Shown: piece by piece, positions 10,561-20,383 of the stretch
How the letters are laid out: each line of letters begins with the position of its first letter
Numbering within the stretch: the first letter of the stretch is position 1
From: Coriolopsis trogii
Taxonomy: Eukaryota; Basidiomycota; Agaricomycetes; Polyporales; Polyporaceae
Length of the DNA stretch: 64,000 nt
Assembly (NCBI GenBank): GCA_020543525.1
Contig: JAHYIO010000037.1
Span: 1,488,001 to 1,552,000 of the forward strand
Direction of reading: 5' to 3'
The notes under the pieces: model-generated
The model's input: the letters and a program-made list of their open reading frames with translations, nothing else
The model's database searches: none
What the model was told of the DNA's origin: nothing
Program-made: the position numbers and the translations under genes

Positions 10561-12191
10561 ATGGCTGTATCAGATTCAATATCCATCTTTGCAGAGGGCA
10601 CATTCGAGGAGCAGGTGCGTGATAGCGTCTGCAGTGCAACTGGAACTCCAACTGAGTTTTATCTCGACTAGATCCTTGAGCTTGTCAATTATTTGGCGCG
10701 TGCCCTACCCGAAGATGGTCGGGCTGCATACATCCAGCCGTTCCAGGACTCTCTGACCACGCCGGAGGGTCAGAAACCAATTGAAGAGGATGCAGATAGG
10801 AGGAAAGAGGTGCTCGCCTCTGTGCTTGCGGAAGTGAAGGGGCTCGGAGACGGCTCGGAGAAGGGTATGTCTTCCGTTACAGTTCGCAGCCCGAATGTCC
10901 CTCACTTCCGTTAGAAATTGAGGGCTTCTTCAACCTCCTCTTCGCACATTTCCTTACGCTATATCCCCTCGATTCCGCCGACACCCGCTCACGACTCGAT
11001 ACTATCCTTAACACCATCTCTGCCTCGCCTGACCATGCCTCCACCAAGTACAGGATGTACGCATTCAGTTTTGCGCAATGCACACCCATATTCACTTATC
11101 AGCTGCAGACTTTCAAACGTATTCAACGCCCTCCCCCGACAGTCCAGTCTACGGTTACTTGTCTACAAGACCCTGCTAGAACTTGCAAGCGCCAACGATG
11201 AGCTTGATGTTCTCGGTCTCACCCAGTCTGAAGTCGACAAGTGGTTATCGGAGTGGGAAATCTCGCCGGAAGAAAAGGGCGACTTCCTCAAGCTCCTGGT
11301 GGATGCCTTCCAGAAGGCCGGAGACTCGTAAGCCCTAGCAATCAGTTTTGCAGCAATACAGGTTGGCTAACGTCATCGTCCAGGACGACATCTCTTCAGT
11401 ACCAACTCTCCTATGTCCGCTCGCTACCCTCCTCCTCCGCGCAAGACGCTGCTGTCCAACTCATCGCCACCGCCCTACGTCTATCCAACTTCTTTGACTT
11501 CGACTCCTTGTTCCGCCTGGACGCCGTTGTTGCCGCGAAAGACCACGAGCTCTTCTCCTTACTCCACGTATTCCTGAACGACGGTCTCCCACAATATAAG
11601 GAATGGGCCGACAGTCACCCAGATGCTTTCTCCAAGTATGGTGAGTGTTCTGTCAATCATGAATTGACACGGATGATGCTCAACCGTACATGGCCTAACC
11701 AGAGTTGGATGCCTCACAACTGGAAAAGAAGATCAGGCTGCTCACCCTCGCCTCGCTCGGCTTCCAGAACATGGGTCGCGACGTCCCATACTCCGTCATC
11801 GCCACGGCCCTCCAGGTTGAGCCTTCACAAGTAGAATCCTGGGTCATCGATGGTACGTCTGTCCAGCAGCTTCCGGAAGCGCCTCAACGTCTAACCCCAT
11901 CCTCCAGTCATTCGCGCAGGCCTCCTGTCTGGCAAATTGTCGCAGACAGCACAGACGTTCCACGTCACCCGTGCAACCGCGCGGGCGTTCGAGCGCGAAC
12001 AGTGGGAGCTCTTGGAAAAGCGGTTGCAGTCGTGGAAAGCCGGGCTCGCGAGCGTCCTAGAGGTCGTCTCTGCTACTCGCAAGAAGGCTGCCCCAGCTCC
12101 CGTTGCAGCGGAGACGTCCGCGACTACAACTACAGCGGCCGCGGCTGCTGGTATTGAGACTCCCCCGGCTGCGCAGGCTGCTGTGGCATGA
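10561..12191 (+). CDS. EIF3M: eukaryotic translation initiation factor 3 subunit M
   Basis: eIF3m is a PCI-domain subunit of the eIF3 octameric core that binds the 40S ribosome. The start MAVSDSISIFAEGTFEEQ is followed after an intron by ILELVNYLARALPEDGRAAYI. Downstream exons give EIEGFFNLLFAHFLTLYPLDSADTRSRL, LSNVFNALPRQSSLRLLVYKTLLELA, TTSLQYQLSYVRSLP and the PCI/winged-helix part: LEKKIRLLTLASLGFQNMGRDVPYSVIATALQVEPSQVESWVID, then VIRAGLLSGKLSQTAQTFHVTRATARAF. The last exon ends with an Ala-rich tail of low complexity, stop at 12189-12191. About seven exons with short introns are needed. It is divergent from MDM34 and convergent with the UPF0652 gene, whose stop lies 180 bp away. Confidence 0.92.
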
Positions 12192-12371
12192 ACATCACCG
12201 CTTTCTCGTACTACGCGCGTGTGTATCGCGGCTCTCTGGGGGTCCTGCGCGCAAAAATCTACGGGTGCTATAATTGTATGAGACATGTTGTATCTTATGA
12301 CAATGCATCTAGGGCGTTGAGCGATGCAGGTGTGATCTATGTGCGAGAACCGTGTATGCAAGCAAAGTCGT

Positions 12372-14693
12372 CTACCACTCTCCATCGAAACCAATGAAGC
12401 CTGTTGGATAGTCAGATGTTGAAAAGAGTAGACTGCTTCACATGAATTCCTACCAGTGAGAAGGAAGATCGGGAAGAAGCGCTTCTTTTCCAGAGTCGAG
12501 CACCAGTTCCATGCGCTCGTCAGACGGCCATCGATGCATGATCCTGAAGGATTAGTGAGTGATTGGTTGGAATCAGGGGACGATCTGGGAGGCGAGTCGG
12601 CGAACTTACCTGCGTCGAAGTAGTTGCCAGCCCCGGACCCGTCGAACCCGTGGCGGAAGAAGTCGGCGAGGATCTCGCGGCTGAGGCCCTCGGGCGAGCC
12701 CCACTCGCCGTCGATGTACGCGCGCAGGGCGTGGTTCTCGGCGAGCTGAGGGATCTGCGAGAGCGTGTTGCAGATGGGGAGGAGGATGCGGTACACCTGC
12801 GAGTATTTGTCTGTGTATTGTGTGTTGTGTCAGGTCAAAATCACCTGCGATGGATGGACGGTTGGTGCCTCAGCTTACCGATGAACATGAGCGCGTTCGG
12901 AACGTTGTGGTCGCCCATGTGGATGACGGACGACCCGACCCAGGAGCCGATGCTGCGCTGGGCACGGTTGAGGATCGCGTGCATCATGCGCGACGTCTTG
13001 GGTGCCGCCTGGACGCGGTTGAGGCCCTGACCGGTGTCGCGGAGGCGGTAGGGCACGTCTTCGTTCAGCAAATCCTGTTCCGCGAGCGTCCAGAGGTGGA
13101 ACATGTCTAGCATAGGTGGAGTCTCAGTCGACGTATACCATGTCGAGCGCGAATGTCGCTTCACCATGCAAGATTTCGCGCCATAGTGTCAGGCTTTGGA
13201 GGACGTATGCGTACTGCTTCTGGTGATCGTGGGTGAGACGCGCACCGCCCTTGCCCATCTTGATTGCAAGACTGTCTTTCTGACCCCTTGGCGGGGTCGG
13301 GTTGAAGTACTGCTTGAGGTACTCGATCATACGGTCGCACGGATCACGGTTCGTGCGCAGGAACGCGTGGTTATCGCCAATCGAGTAGATGCACTGCTTG
13401 ACTTGCTCCTGGTTGAGACCGCTCCGTGCATACTTGGACGATAGCGTCTCAATCGCGCGTTCTTTAGCCTTGATGTCTTTTTGTATGTCGCGCCGCGATC
13501 GGCCCTCGGAGTAAATTTCCTTGGTCGCGATGGAGATGAGGTTGTCCCGGAGTAGATCGAGAGCCTCGTGTTCCTCGAGAACAGTGTATACGGTCTTGAT
13601 CGGCTTGACGCAAGAGAAGTTGAGGAGATCCTTGACGTCGGAGCTTTGACTGTCCTGTGACCTCGTTGGCTTGCGCATGCGGAAACATCACGAGCGGCTT
13701 ACTTGTAACATATAGATCAGTTTTCCGTATGTTGAGCGCATCTTGTCTGGGTTCATGATCTTATGGCGTCGTCCGAGCTCAAAGATATGTTGGTAAAAGT
13801 CCTCGTTGGATGCGAAGTCGCGGTCCTGGAAGAGCTCTTGACCTTGCTTGTAGTCCGCCGAGAGGACCAATCCCGACAAAATGGCACACAACTCGCGTAT
13901 TTGATGTACAATACGCTTTGCCTTGGAGAGACCGAACCCGAGGGTGTCGATCTTGTCGGTATATTCGGATACATTGAGTGCTGCTTCGAGTAATCGGAGG
14001 TACTTGCGCTCTCCGAGCGTGAGGCGCATAGGGATGAATTTTGCGCGCTCGACGAACCACTCGCCGACCACGGAGCCTGGAGTAGGCTGCGAGGAGAGGA
14101 CAATGTCCATCTTCGAGGATGCTGCTTCAGTTGCAGCGCGTTCGAGTTCCTCGTCGGAATCCTCGGCTGCCCCGTCGTCAATATGCATCTTCAATTGAGA
14201 TGGCTTAGTGATAGTTCCGGCCACATCACATATACATACGCACCTCGTCCCCATTTTTTGCCTCGCCATTTGTAACAACACCGTCTTCCACCTTGGCCTT
14301 CTTTCCAGACGGTCCAGACAGAGACTTGGTAGCATGCCGTTTGCGGGTACCTTTCCGGTGCTGTGCGGCAAAGCAGACCTCGCAGAAGTTGTCGGAGCAT
14401 GTCTCGCAGAACACCTGGGCTGGCTGATCTGGTGCAACCCTCGGACGATGAGCCTCGCCAAGACCGACCACACGCTAGCGACACTTACCCTCGCATTCTA
14501 CGCAGAAGCCGCTGGCGACTTGATCCTGACCCGTCTCCTCCTCATCCCATCCCTCCGCGCTCGTTAGCGCCTCCTTCGCGGCTGTCGGATGTTCGACCTC
14601 GTCGTGTTCTGCGCCGAGGATGTTCTCTAGCGAGAAGGCGTGCTTGGACGAGCCAGCAACCTCGTCCTGGCTGGCGGTGTTGCCCGGAGACAT
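12372..14693 (-). CDS. UPF0652 family protein with B-box-like zinc finger
   Basis: The gene starts at 14693 (MSPGNTASQDEVAGSSKHAF). Early exons encode a compact Cys/His cluster: CVECE, then QPAQVFCETCSDNFCEVCFAAQHRKGTRKRH. The spacing C-x2-C..C-x2-C..C-x2-C..H resembles a B-box zinc finger. The body carries VGEWFVERAKFIPMRLTLGERKYLRLLEAALNVSEYTDKID, the conserved core of the UPF0652 family known from S. pombe. It continues with CAILSGLVLSADYKQGQELF, NFSCVKPIKTVYTVLEEHEALDLLRDNL and [29 protein letters not shown]. The last exon, after an intron at about 12413-12465, ends FIGFDGEW before the TAG at 12372. The family has no settled function; zinc binding is inferred from the motif. Confidence 0.85.
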
Positions 14694-16672
14694 TTTGGAA
14701 GGAAGAGAAAAACGCGGGAGTGGCTGAGGCCGCGCATGCCGGATCTGCCACCTGCATCATCGTGGCACCAGTCACTCGTCGACCTCGAGGGCGGTAGTCG
14801 ACAATACCTCCCACCATGCGGCTCTTTCCTCCCGGAGGCAGAATGTGGTTTCATAGACCACAACTCCGATGACATCATTTGCATTCATTGAAGTCTGCCG
14901 GGCAGAGATCCTCTACTCAGGACTGGGTGAGAACCTCGGGCATACAACTACTAGTCTACTACTAGTACATCCCCGATAGCCTGGTGCGTCATTCCTGGGC
15001 TTGCCGGCCGGCTATTGCATGCTTGCGCTGACGACCCGTGTTTGACTTTAGAATATCGATTGCTTGGCTTGCGTGAATCTGGTGCATAGTTGGTCCCATC
15101 CTCCCTCGATCTACTCGGTCAACTCAAGTCGGTGTACAACCTTCGTACAACTCTCCTACCAGCCGACATGATCCATTGGACCGACCTTCCCATCAAACTG
15201 CACATACCATCCTTTTTACGCTTCTAGTGACGGGGATGCACCGGACGATCGCTATACCTCGTGTCGACTTCTTACAATGCAGTATGCCCTATCCGCTTCC
15301 ACTCCGTCTCCTTATCCAATCCACGACAACATGACGCCTTGCTGGTGTGTCTGGAGAAGGAGCGTTCGCACGGACCCGCCATCTGTTCCTCTCGACACGG
15401 GCAGATGGTGAGTCGGGTTGTTCAATGGGCCCCTGACCCCCACCCACCCACCCATACACACTCACACATACATTGCTTATGTTACCTGACCTTTCAGAGT
15501 TGAAGAGCTGTGTCTGACACATACCTGTGCGACCGCTGGCCGCCTTGTAGACATACGACGCTCATCAGGTTAGTGGCCTAAACAAGGACCCGGTGTGTCC
15601 TGGCCAACTGATATGATATCTGTCTGATGCCACTCTTCCTTCACTTTTCATTGATGTCTGCTTGTGTAGCGTGGTCACATCTTCCATGGGTCCGCCGTCT
15701 TCAGCCGCCAAGCGCTCTCATCGTCTCCAAGGTGGGCCTCACAGTGCACTGACGACGTCGCGCATGGTTGCACGCACTTGGCTCGAGATGCCTGACCAGT
15801 GGGTCTCTGTCGGGCCCGACAGCTATTGGGTTCAAGCGTATACTATCTGACAAGCCTGGCTAGGCGTTATCGACGATTCTCTACGTGAACCCATAAAAGG
15901 ACCATCAGGATGTACGAATTTCGGCTGGTGCCTATATGCTCGCAACCCATGCTTCCCAGTGTGATCTCATATCATGCAGATGAAGACCCCACATAGGCAT
16001 ATACTTCAGGCATTGATTATGTTCTTGGTTTCCACATAAAATGAACAGAGTATATGATTTTGCACCAGCACGTCATCACTCCTTGGGGGTCTGTTATATG
16101 ACCGCAACTGGGTGAGTTAATCACAGAGGTGGGTGTGCTCAGAATACCGGTCTATCTTGTCGTGGCGCTTACTTGTACTCGGGAGCAGGTTTCGGCAGAT
16201 GCTGCTGTGCATGGTCGGCATCCGAGCCCTTGGTAATGCACGAAGCATGACAGCCTCAGTCGCTGAGGCATTCTTGCTGAACCGGGGAAGCTAATTACCC
16301 GAAGTACCGAACGAGAACATCATTCTTTGTTCGTCAGTTGACCATCATTCACCGGCGATACTGTATTGCGTTCGCTATGGATGCTTGTAAAGCATGCTTA
16401 CCCTCGGCGGCGGGTGCGTGGACTGGGATGCAACACTGACTCTCAAACCACTCAGATTGCAACAGCCACAGCCCAAGCTTCGTCGAGTACTTGGAGGACG
16501 TCACAGGGGAAATGATCTATATCCGAGTACGGCTGCGCGTTTCTCTAGGTGGACAGATCGCGACGAGAACAAATGATGTCTCTTGGGGCCTGAACTTACT
16601 TGAACGCGCGTACGAGTGAGCCCCTAGGACCTATCTCTCTCTCTCTCTCTTCCGACCCCCTCTCACCTAGGC
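14694..16672. other. 2-kb gene-poor interval
   Basis: The left part must contain the UPF0652 promoter and the right part the promoter of the first membrane-protein gene. Between 15,260 and 15,840 there are short open stretches bounded by plausible splice sites (for example acceptors near 15,497 and 15,669), but no recognisable protein results. A spliced non-coding RNA or a decayed gene is possible. I see no transposon ends, tRNA or clear repeats apart from a CT microsatellite at the right end. Confidence 0.4.
16634..16651 (+). repeat. CT microsatellite just upstream of a start codon
   Basis: A run of CT dinucleotides ends about 20 bp before the ATG at 16673. Pyrimidine-rich tracts near transcription starts are common in fungal genes, so this may mark the core promoter or 5' UTR of the membrane-protein gene. 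Confidence 0.75.
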
Positions 16673-17953
16673 ATGACGACCGTTGGTGCCCTCCTCTGGA
16701 CCTTACTCGTCCTCGTCACGAGCTCGCTGGCCGGCTCGGTCAATCGTACCATAGATGACGAGCATGGAGACAGTGTCACGGGCGCTATGCCCACATACCT
16801 CCCCGAGAATATGTGGCAACAAGGCTCTACGTGCGGACCGTGCGGCATCAACATCTCGAATACGGACTCTACCCAAATACACGATGGAACATGGCACGAC
16901 TCTAGCTTCTTCTATCTAAACGGCGGAGACCCACATACCATGACTGTGACGTTCACCGGCACGGCTGTGTATGTGTTCAATATGGTGGCCAACTCATTTC
17001 CTCCAACGAATACCTATACGAACCTCACGTTTTACCTGGACGACGAAGTCCCCAGAGAGTATCTGCACGTTCCAGATGACACCAAAACCATCATGTATAA
17101 TGTGCTGGTGTACCACATGACAGGCCTGACCAACTCTCCTCACACCCTCCGAATGAGTTCTTCGAGCACCACTATCCCCGGGATATTGGTCCTCTTTGAC
17201 TACATTGTGTACACTGTGGAGGACGGCGATCCCCCAGCGTCCGTGAAGAGCGTCAGTACTTCGTCGAGCCAAGCCACATTGTCGGAACCGTCTGATTCGA
17301 CCTCACTCCGTCCGTCTCTCACGGATACATCTACCATGCCATCCTCCTCCTCCATACCTTCCGAATCCTCCTCCACACGCACTGGCAGTCACGCCCCGTC
17401 TGTATCGTCCACGGGTGCCTCTGCTAGCCTTACTTCTACCCAAACCTCCTCACGAACGCTCCTGTCCACCCCGTCCTCGAACCCGGACTCAATGCAAAGC
17501 AGCTCCGCCAGTCCCCTTGGTCTCATCCTCGGGCTGACCGGGAGCGGCATCGCAGTCATCATCCTTGTCGTGGGCCTCCTCTGCATGCGCGCTCGGCGCC
17601 GACACCGTGTCACCGCTCAAGCCAGAGCGGAATCCTCAGCAAAAGACGGCTTCGTCATTGACAGCCGATCGATGCTGGAGTTGCGGACGGGAGACGAGTT
17701 CTACGGCGAGAGTCTCCTTTCGCCAAGCACGCTCGGATACCTCACCCACTCCGAGTCGGCCACGTTGGCGGGTGACCTATCAAGAGCGGCGGCGACTGCG
17801 GGTATGCCGGACAGGTCCGAGGCGCCACAGGCAGGTTCCCTCGCAGCTCGTCGTTGGGCTAGTGATAAACGCTTCGAGCCTGTTGGAGACGAAGATTCCA
17901 TCTCGGAACAGAAGGCTGCCCAGTTGTATGACCTTCCACACCGCCCCAGGTGA
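16673..17953 (+). CDS. secretory single-pass membrane protein with Ser/Thr-rich stalk (tandem paralogue 1)
   Basis: An intronless 426-residue frame. Residues 1-20 form a signal peptide (hydrophobic GALLWTLLVLVTSSLAG). An extracellular domain (about 21-180) begins SVNRTIDDEHGDSVTGAMPTYLP and includes CGPCGIN, a Cys pair, and DGTWHDSSFF, with several N-glycosylation sequons and alternating beta-type segments ending FDYIVYTV. Residues about 185-280 are a Ser/Thr-rich stalk, probably O-glycosylated. A transmembrane helix (LGLILGLTGSGIAVIILVVGLLC) is followed by the stop-transfer RARRRHR and a cytoplasmic tail of about 110 residues. This layout resembles fungal cell-surface sensors and is widespread in Agaricomycetes, where its function is unknown. 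Its closest relative is the next gene. Confidence 0.85.
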   Translation: MTTVGALLWTLLVLVTSSLAGSVNRTIDDEHGDSVTGAMPTYLPENMWQQGSTCGPCGINISNTDSTQIHDGTWHDSSFFYLNGGDPHTMTVTFTGTAVYVFNMVANSFPPTNTYTNLTFYLDDEVPREYLHVPDDTKTIMYNVLVYHMTGLTNSPHTLRMSSSSTTIPGILVLFDYIVYTVEDGDPPASVKSVSTSSSQATLSEPSDSTSLRPSLTDTSTMPSSSSIPSESSSTRTGSHAPSVSSTGASASLTSTQTSSRTLLSTPSSNPDSMQSSSASPLGLILGLTGSGIAVIILVVGLLCMRARRRHRVTAQARAESSAKDGFVIDSRSMLELRTGDEFYGESLLSPSTLGYLTHSESATLAGDLSRAAATAGMPDRSEAPQAGSLAARRWASDKRFEPVGDEDSISEQKAAQLYDLPHRPR

Positions 17954-18249
17954 TGCGCATTGCTTCTGTCGTAATCATGCACTTGTACCTCTGGTTGTTC
18001 AGAGCCCTCTCTCGGTGGGCTACTTTCCCGTTGTGCAGCATGTCATTCCAGTGCAACATTTCCCTGCGATACCGGCAGGATAATATTCGATACAAGTCTC
18101 TTGTAGAGTTGCATTGCACTCTATCATTATTCCCTCAAAGAAACCATGCTGCCTTACGTCTTACTCTTCCGCAGTGATATGTTATTAGCACAACAGACAA
18201 GCGCGCAATATGTGTATGTTTGGATCAGAAGCCTTTGCCAAACAATTGA

Positions 18250-18260
18250 CCCCCCCCCCC
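18250..18260 (+). repeat. C11 homopolymer
   Basis: Eleven consecutive C residues followed by four A. It is a likely slippage site and a place where the assembly could be wrong in length. It is outside any coding region. Confidence 0.8.
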
Positions 18261-18614
18261 AAAAGGGAATCCGCAGCAACGGAGCCTAGGGCGCTTAGAA
18301 GTTGCCCAGCGCCACCTGCTTCAACTCATCTCTCCCTGATCCATGTTGATGTCTTCTGCATGTCCCATCTCGACCTCTTTTGGCGAACACGCAAAGTGAG
18401 AACAGGAAGGCCTCATTGTCATGGTAATCAGTATCAAGTTTAATTTGAGTTGAATGGCAACTTTCGCCCAGGACATGGCTACAGCCACCCTGTCTCAACT
18501 GCCTGATAGACCCTAGGACCATAGCTAGTACTATATATAATCCGAATCGCATGAAGTATATGTATAGAACGCGCAACCGCTGTTGCGATACCCACTTAGA
18601 AGCTGCAGTCACAC

Positions 18615-18621
18615 TTATAAA
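18615..18621 (+). promoter_or_regulatory. TATA-like element of the second membrane-protein gene
   Basis: A TTATAAA-type element lies about 90 bp upstream of the ATG at 18710. A transcription start roughly 30-60 bp downstream would give a short leader, supporting 18710 as the real start codon. Confidence 0.4.
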
Positions 18622-18709
18622 GCCAGACGTCCCAGGAGGACCATTCCCATCGTTGTCCAAAACCTGTCCTTCCGTCGCGCCCTAGCCCTTCGTTCCAACA
18701 ATTGCCCGG

Positions 18710-19789
18710 ATGACCGCCTCCTCACAGGACCTTACACTTTCCCACTCTCGGATTGCTGGACGATCCATCCCCGTAAATCGCACGATTGACGATGAATTCG
18801 GAGACTCCTCCACTGGCGCGCTGCCGGTGTACTATCCGGAGGGCGTGTGGGTCCAAGGCTCTGATTGCGTCCTCTGTAGCCTCGTCGACTTCGATAACAC
18901 ACGAGTATTCAACGGCACATGGCATGAAGCTGCCCTTTTGGACGACCTCTCCCCCAAGGACGCCAATGTTGTCGTACACTTCGAGGGCACCGCCGTATAC
19001 GTTTACAACATGATCCTCCCCCTATTCCCCCTCTCCATCAGTTTCTACGTGGACGAGGAACACGCCGGAGACTTCAATTACGACATCGGCGACGACTTCG
19101 ATATTCTCTATGATGTAGCTGTATTCGTCAACGAGACGCTGTCCGACAACATGCATACTCTTCGTATGGTCGTATTAGGAGACAACATGCCCTCGGTCTT
19201 CTTCGACTACATCGTCTATACGGCTTTGGACCGTGATACCAGCCAGCCTCCAATGACATCCATTGGGTCAAGCTTGGAACTTCCTTCATCTCCTATCACG
19301 ACAGTAGTGACTCACACCACTTCAAGCTCCCTCTCGTCCGCTCATTCTCCCACGACTTCCTCGACCCAACTGTCCTTGACAACCATCAACCAATCATTTA
19401 CAATCACTATCAGCACCTCTACTGCTATACACGCCTCAGAGACACGTCCGGAACCCTCAGACGCCGCCGTGTCCTCGATGTCGACTCGACATTCAGACCT
19501 CTCAGCGCTCCTCATAGGCGGCATTACCTTAGCTGTCGTCGCGGCACTGTTCGGAGTGGGTGGTGTGCTTTGTTGGACGTACATGCGCCTTCGTCAGAGA
19601 CGGCGTCCGCGAGCGGTCTGTCAGAGTTACACAGGCCGCCCCAAAGCGGACAGCTTCGTCATCGATGGAGGTTCTAGCGACCTTCATGATGTTCGTCGCT
19701 TCGAGTTCGCGGCCGCAGCATCGAGGGTGATCTCCCTGGGGAAGCATTCTGTTGCATCTGCTATAGCAGGTACGCACAAGCTTGAGTAG
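18710..19789 (+). CDS. single-pass membrane protein (tandem paralogue 2), no evident signal peptide
   Basis: An intronless 359-residue frame clearly paralogous to the gene at 16673. Both share NRTIDDE-GDS-TGA-P-Y-PE--W-QGS-C--C, the NGTWHEA segment, FEGTAVYVYNM, SFYVDEE, the HTLRMV segment and FFDYIVYTA. A Ser/Thr-rich stalk follows, then a transmembrane helix (LSALLIGGITLAVVAALFGVGGVLCW) and a basic RLRQRRRPR stop-transfer. The cytoplasmic tail shares the SFVIDG motif with FVIDS in paralogue 1. The N-terminus MTASSQDLTLSHSRIAGRSIPV has no hydrophobic core, unlike paralogue 1, although the DNA around the start looks related. Membrane insertion may therefore rely on the TM helix alone, or the signal peptide has been lost by small indels. 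Confidence 0.8.
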   Translation: MTASSQDLTLSHSRIAGRSIPVNRTIDDEFGDSSTGALPVYYPEGVWVQGSDCVLCSLVDFDNTRVFNGTWHEAALLDDLSPKDANVVVHFEGTAVYVYNMILPLFPLSISFYVDEEHAGDFNYDIGDDFDILYDVAVFVNETLSDNMHTLRMVVLGDNMPSVFFDYIVYTALDRDTSQPPMTSIGSSLELPSSPITTVVTHTTSSSLSSAHSPTTSSTQLSLTTINQSFTITISTSTAIHASETRPEPSDAAVSSMSTRHSDLSALLIGGITLAVVAALFGVGGVLCWTYMRLRQRRRPRAVCQSYTGRPKADSFVIDGGSSDLHDVRRFEFAAAASRVISLGKHSVASAIAGTHKLE

Positions 19790-20075
19790 TCCGGGCAACG
19801 TGCGCTAGAATGGGGGCGATGCAGAGGATAGTGACGATGTAGAATTCACGGCAACGGGAACTTGATGCGGACGGGCCAAGAGCTACAGGAGAAGAATAGT
19901 ACGAGTAGGGGTAGAAATGGGCTAGCGCAGGTACTATCCATGACGTGCTGGACTTTGTCATACGCAGCGCGGAGGATTTTGAAGAGGTTGATGAGCCTTA
20001 TATTCCGTTTATACCCACTGTATCCATAGTAATACTCCATGTACATAATGTATCTGTACCGCGTATCCCTAGGCT

Positions 20076-20345
20076 TTAGTAGTAAACTTCATACCGAAGT
20101 AATCCACCAGCGCCTAGTGGGCTGAGCATTTTGAACTCAACGCCCGTCTCCGAAACGTTCACCTTCAGCCACTTGCTGTGATCCGCGGGTGAAGTTGGTG
20201 CATTAATAGGCGCATAGACAAAGTATGTCGGTTTATGACTCTTGGTGAGCGATAGCGCTCGATTGCCATTGTTGATCCGCGAAGATCTTGATCTAACCAG
20301 TACGCGACCGTCTCGGACGTGCCAGGTACCCAAGTTAGCATTCAT
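20076..20345 (-). CDS. possible small hypothetical protein, divergent from the coiled-coil gene
   Basis: An 89-codon minus-strand frame starts MNANLGTWHVRDGRVLVRSR and ends GGLLRYEVYY. It includes SLTKSHKPTYFVYAPINAP and KWLKVNVSETGVEFKML, which reads like a small folded protein. Its ATG is only about 40 bp from the divergent ATG at 20384, which would leave little room for two leaders. I do not recognise a family. It may be a genuine short gene, or an open frame in antisense/3' UTR sequence. Confidence 0.38.
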   Translation of the reverse strand: MNANLGTWHVRDGRVLVRSRSSRINNGNRALSLTKSHKPTYFVYAPINAPTSPADHSKWLKVNVSETGVEFKMLSPLGAGGLLRYEVYY

Positions 20346-20383
20346 TTGCCGGTGTTGAGCTCCCTGCAGAAGCCTTCGCAACT

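Larger units (their letters stand above)
17954..18709. other. intergenic region between the tandem membrane-protein genes
   Basis: About 750 bp with the 3' UTR of the first paralogue and the promoter of the second. It contains an 11-C tract and two TATA-like elements (near 18,533 and 18,615). Open frames here are short and overlap on both strands. I see no gene. Confidence 0.45.

Noticed and set aside
11891..12796. 301-codon minus frame spanning the eIF3m 3' end and UPF0652 3' end
   Set aside because: Only its first about 100 codons are real, being the penultimate exon region of the UPF0652 gene. The rest is intron and antisense to eIF3m.
15261..15503. 80-codon plus frame in the gene-poor interval
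   Set aside because: Repetitive Pro/Thr/His stretch at its end arises from a CA/CCA-rich tract; no protein-like content.
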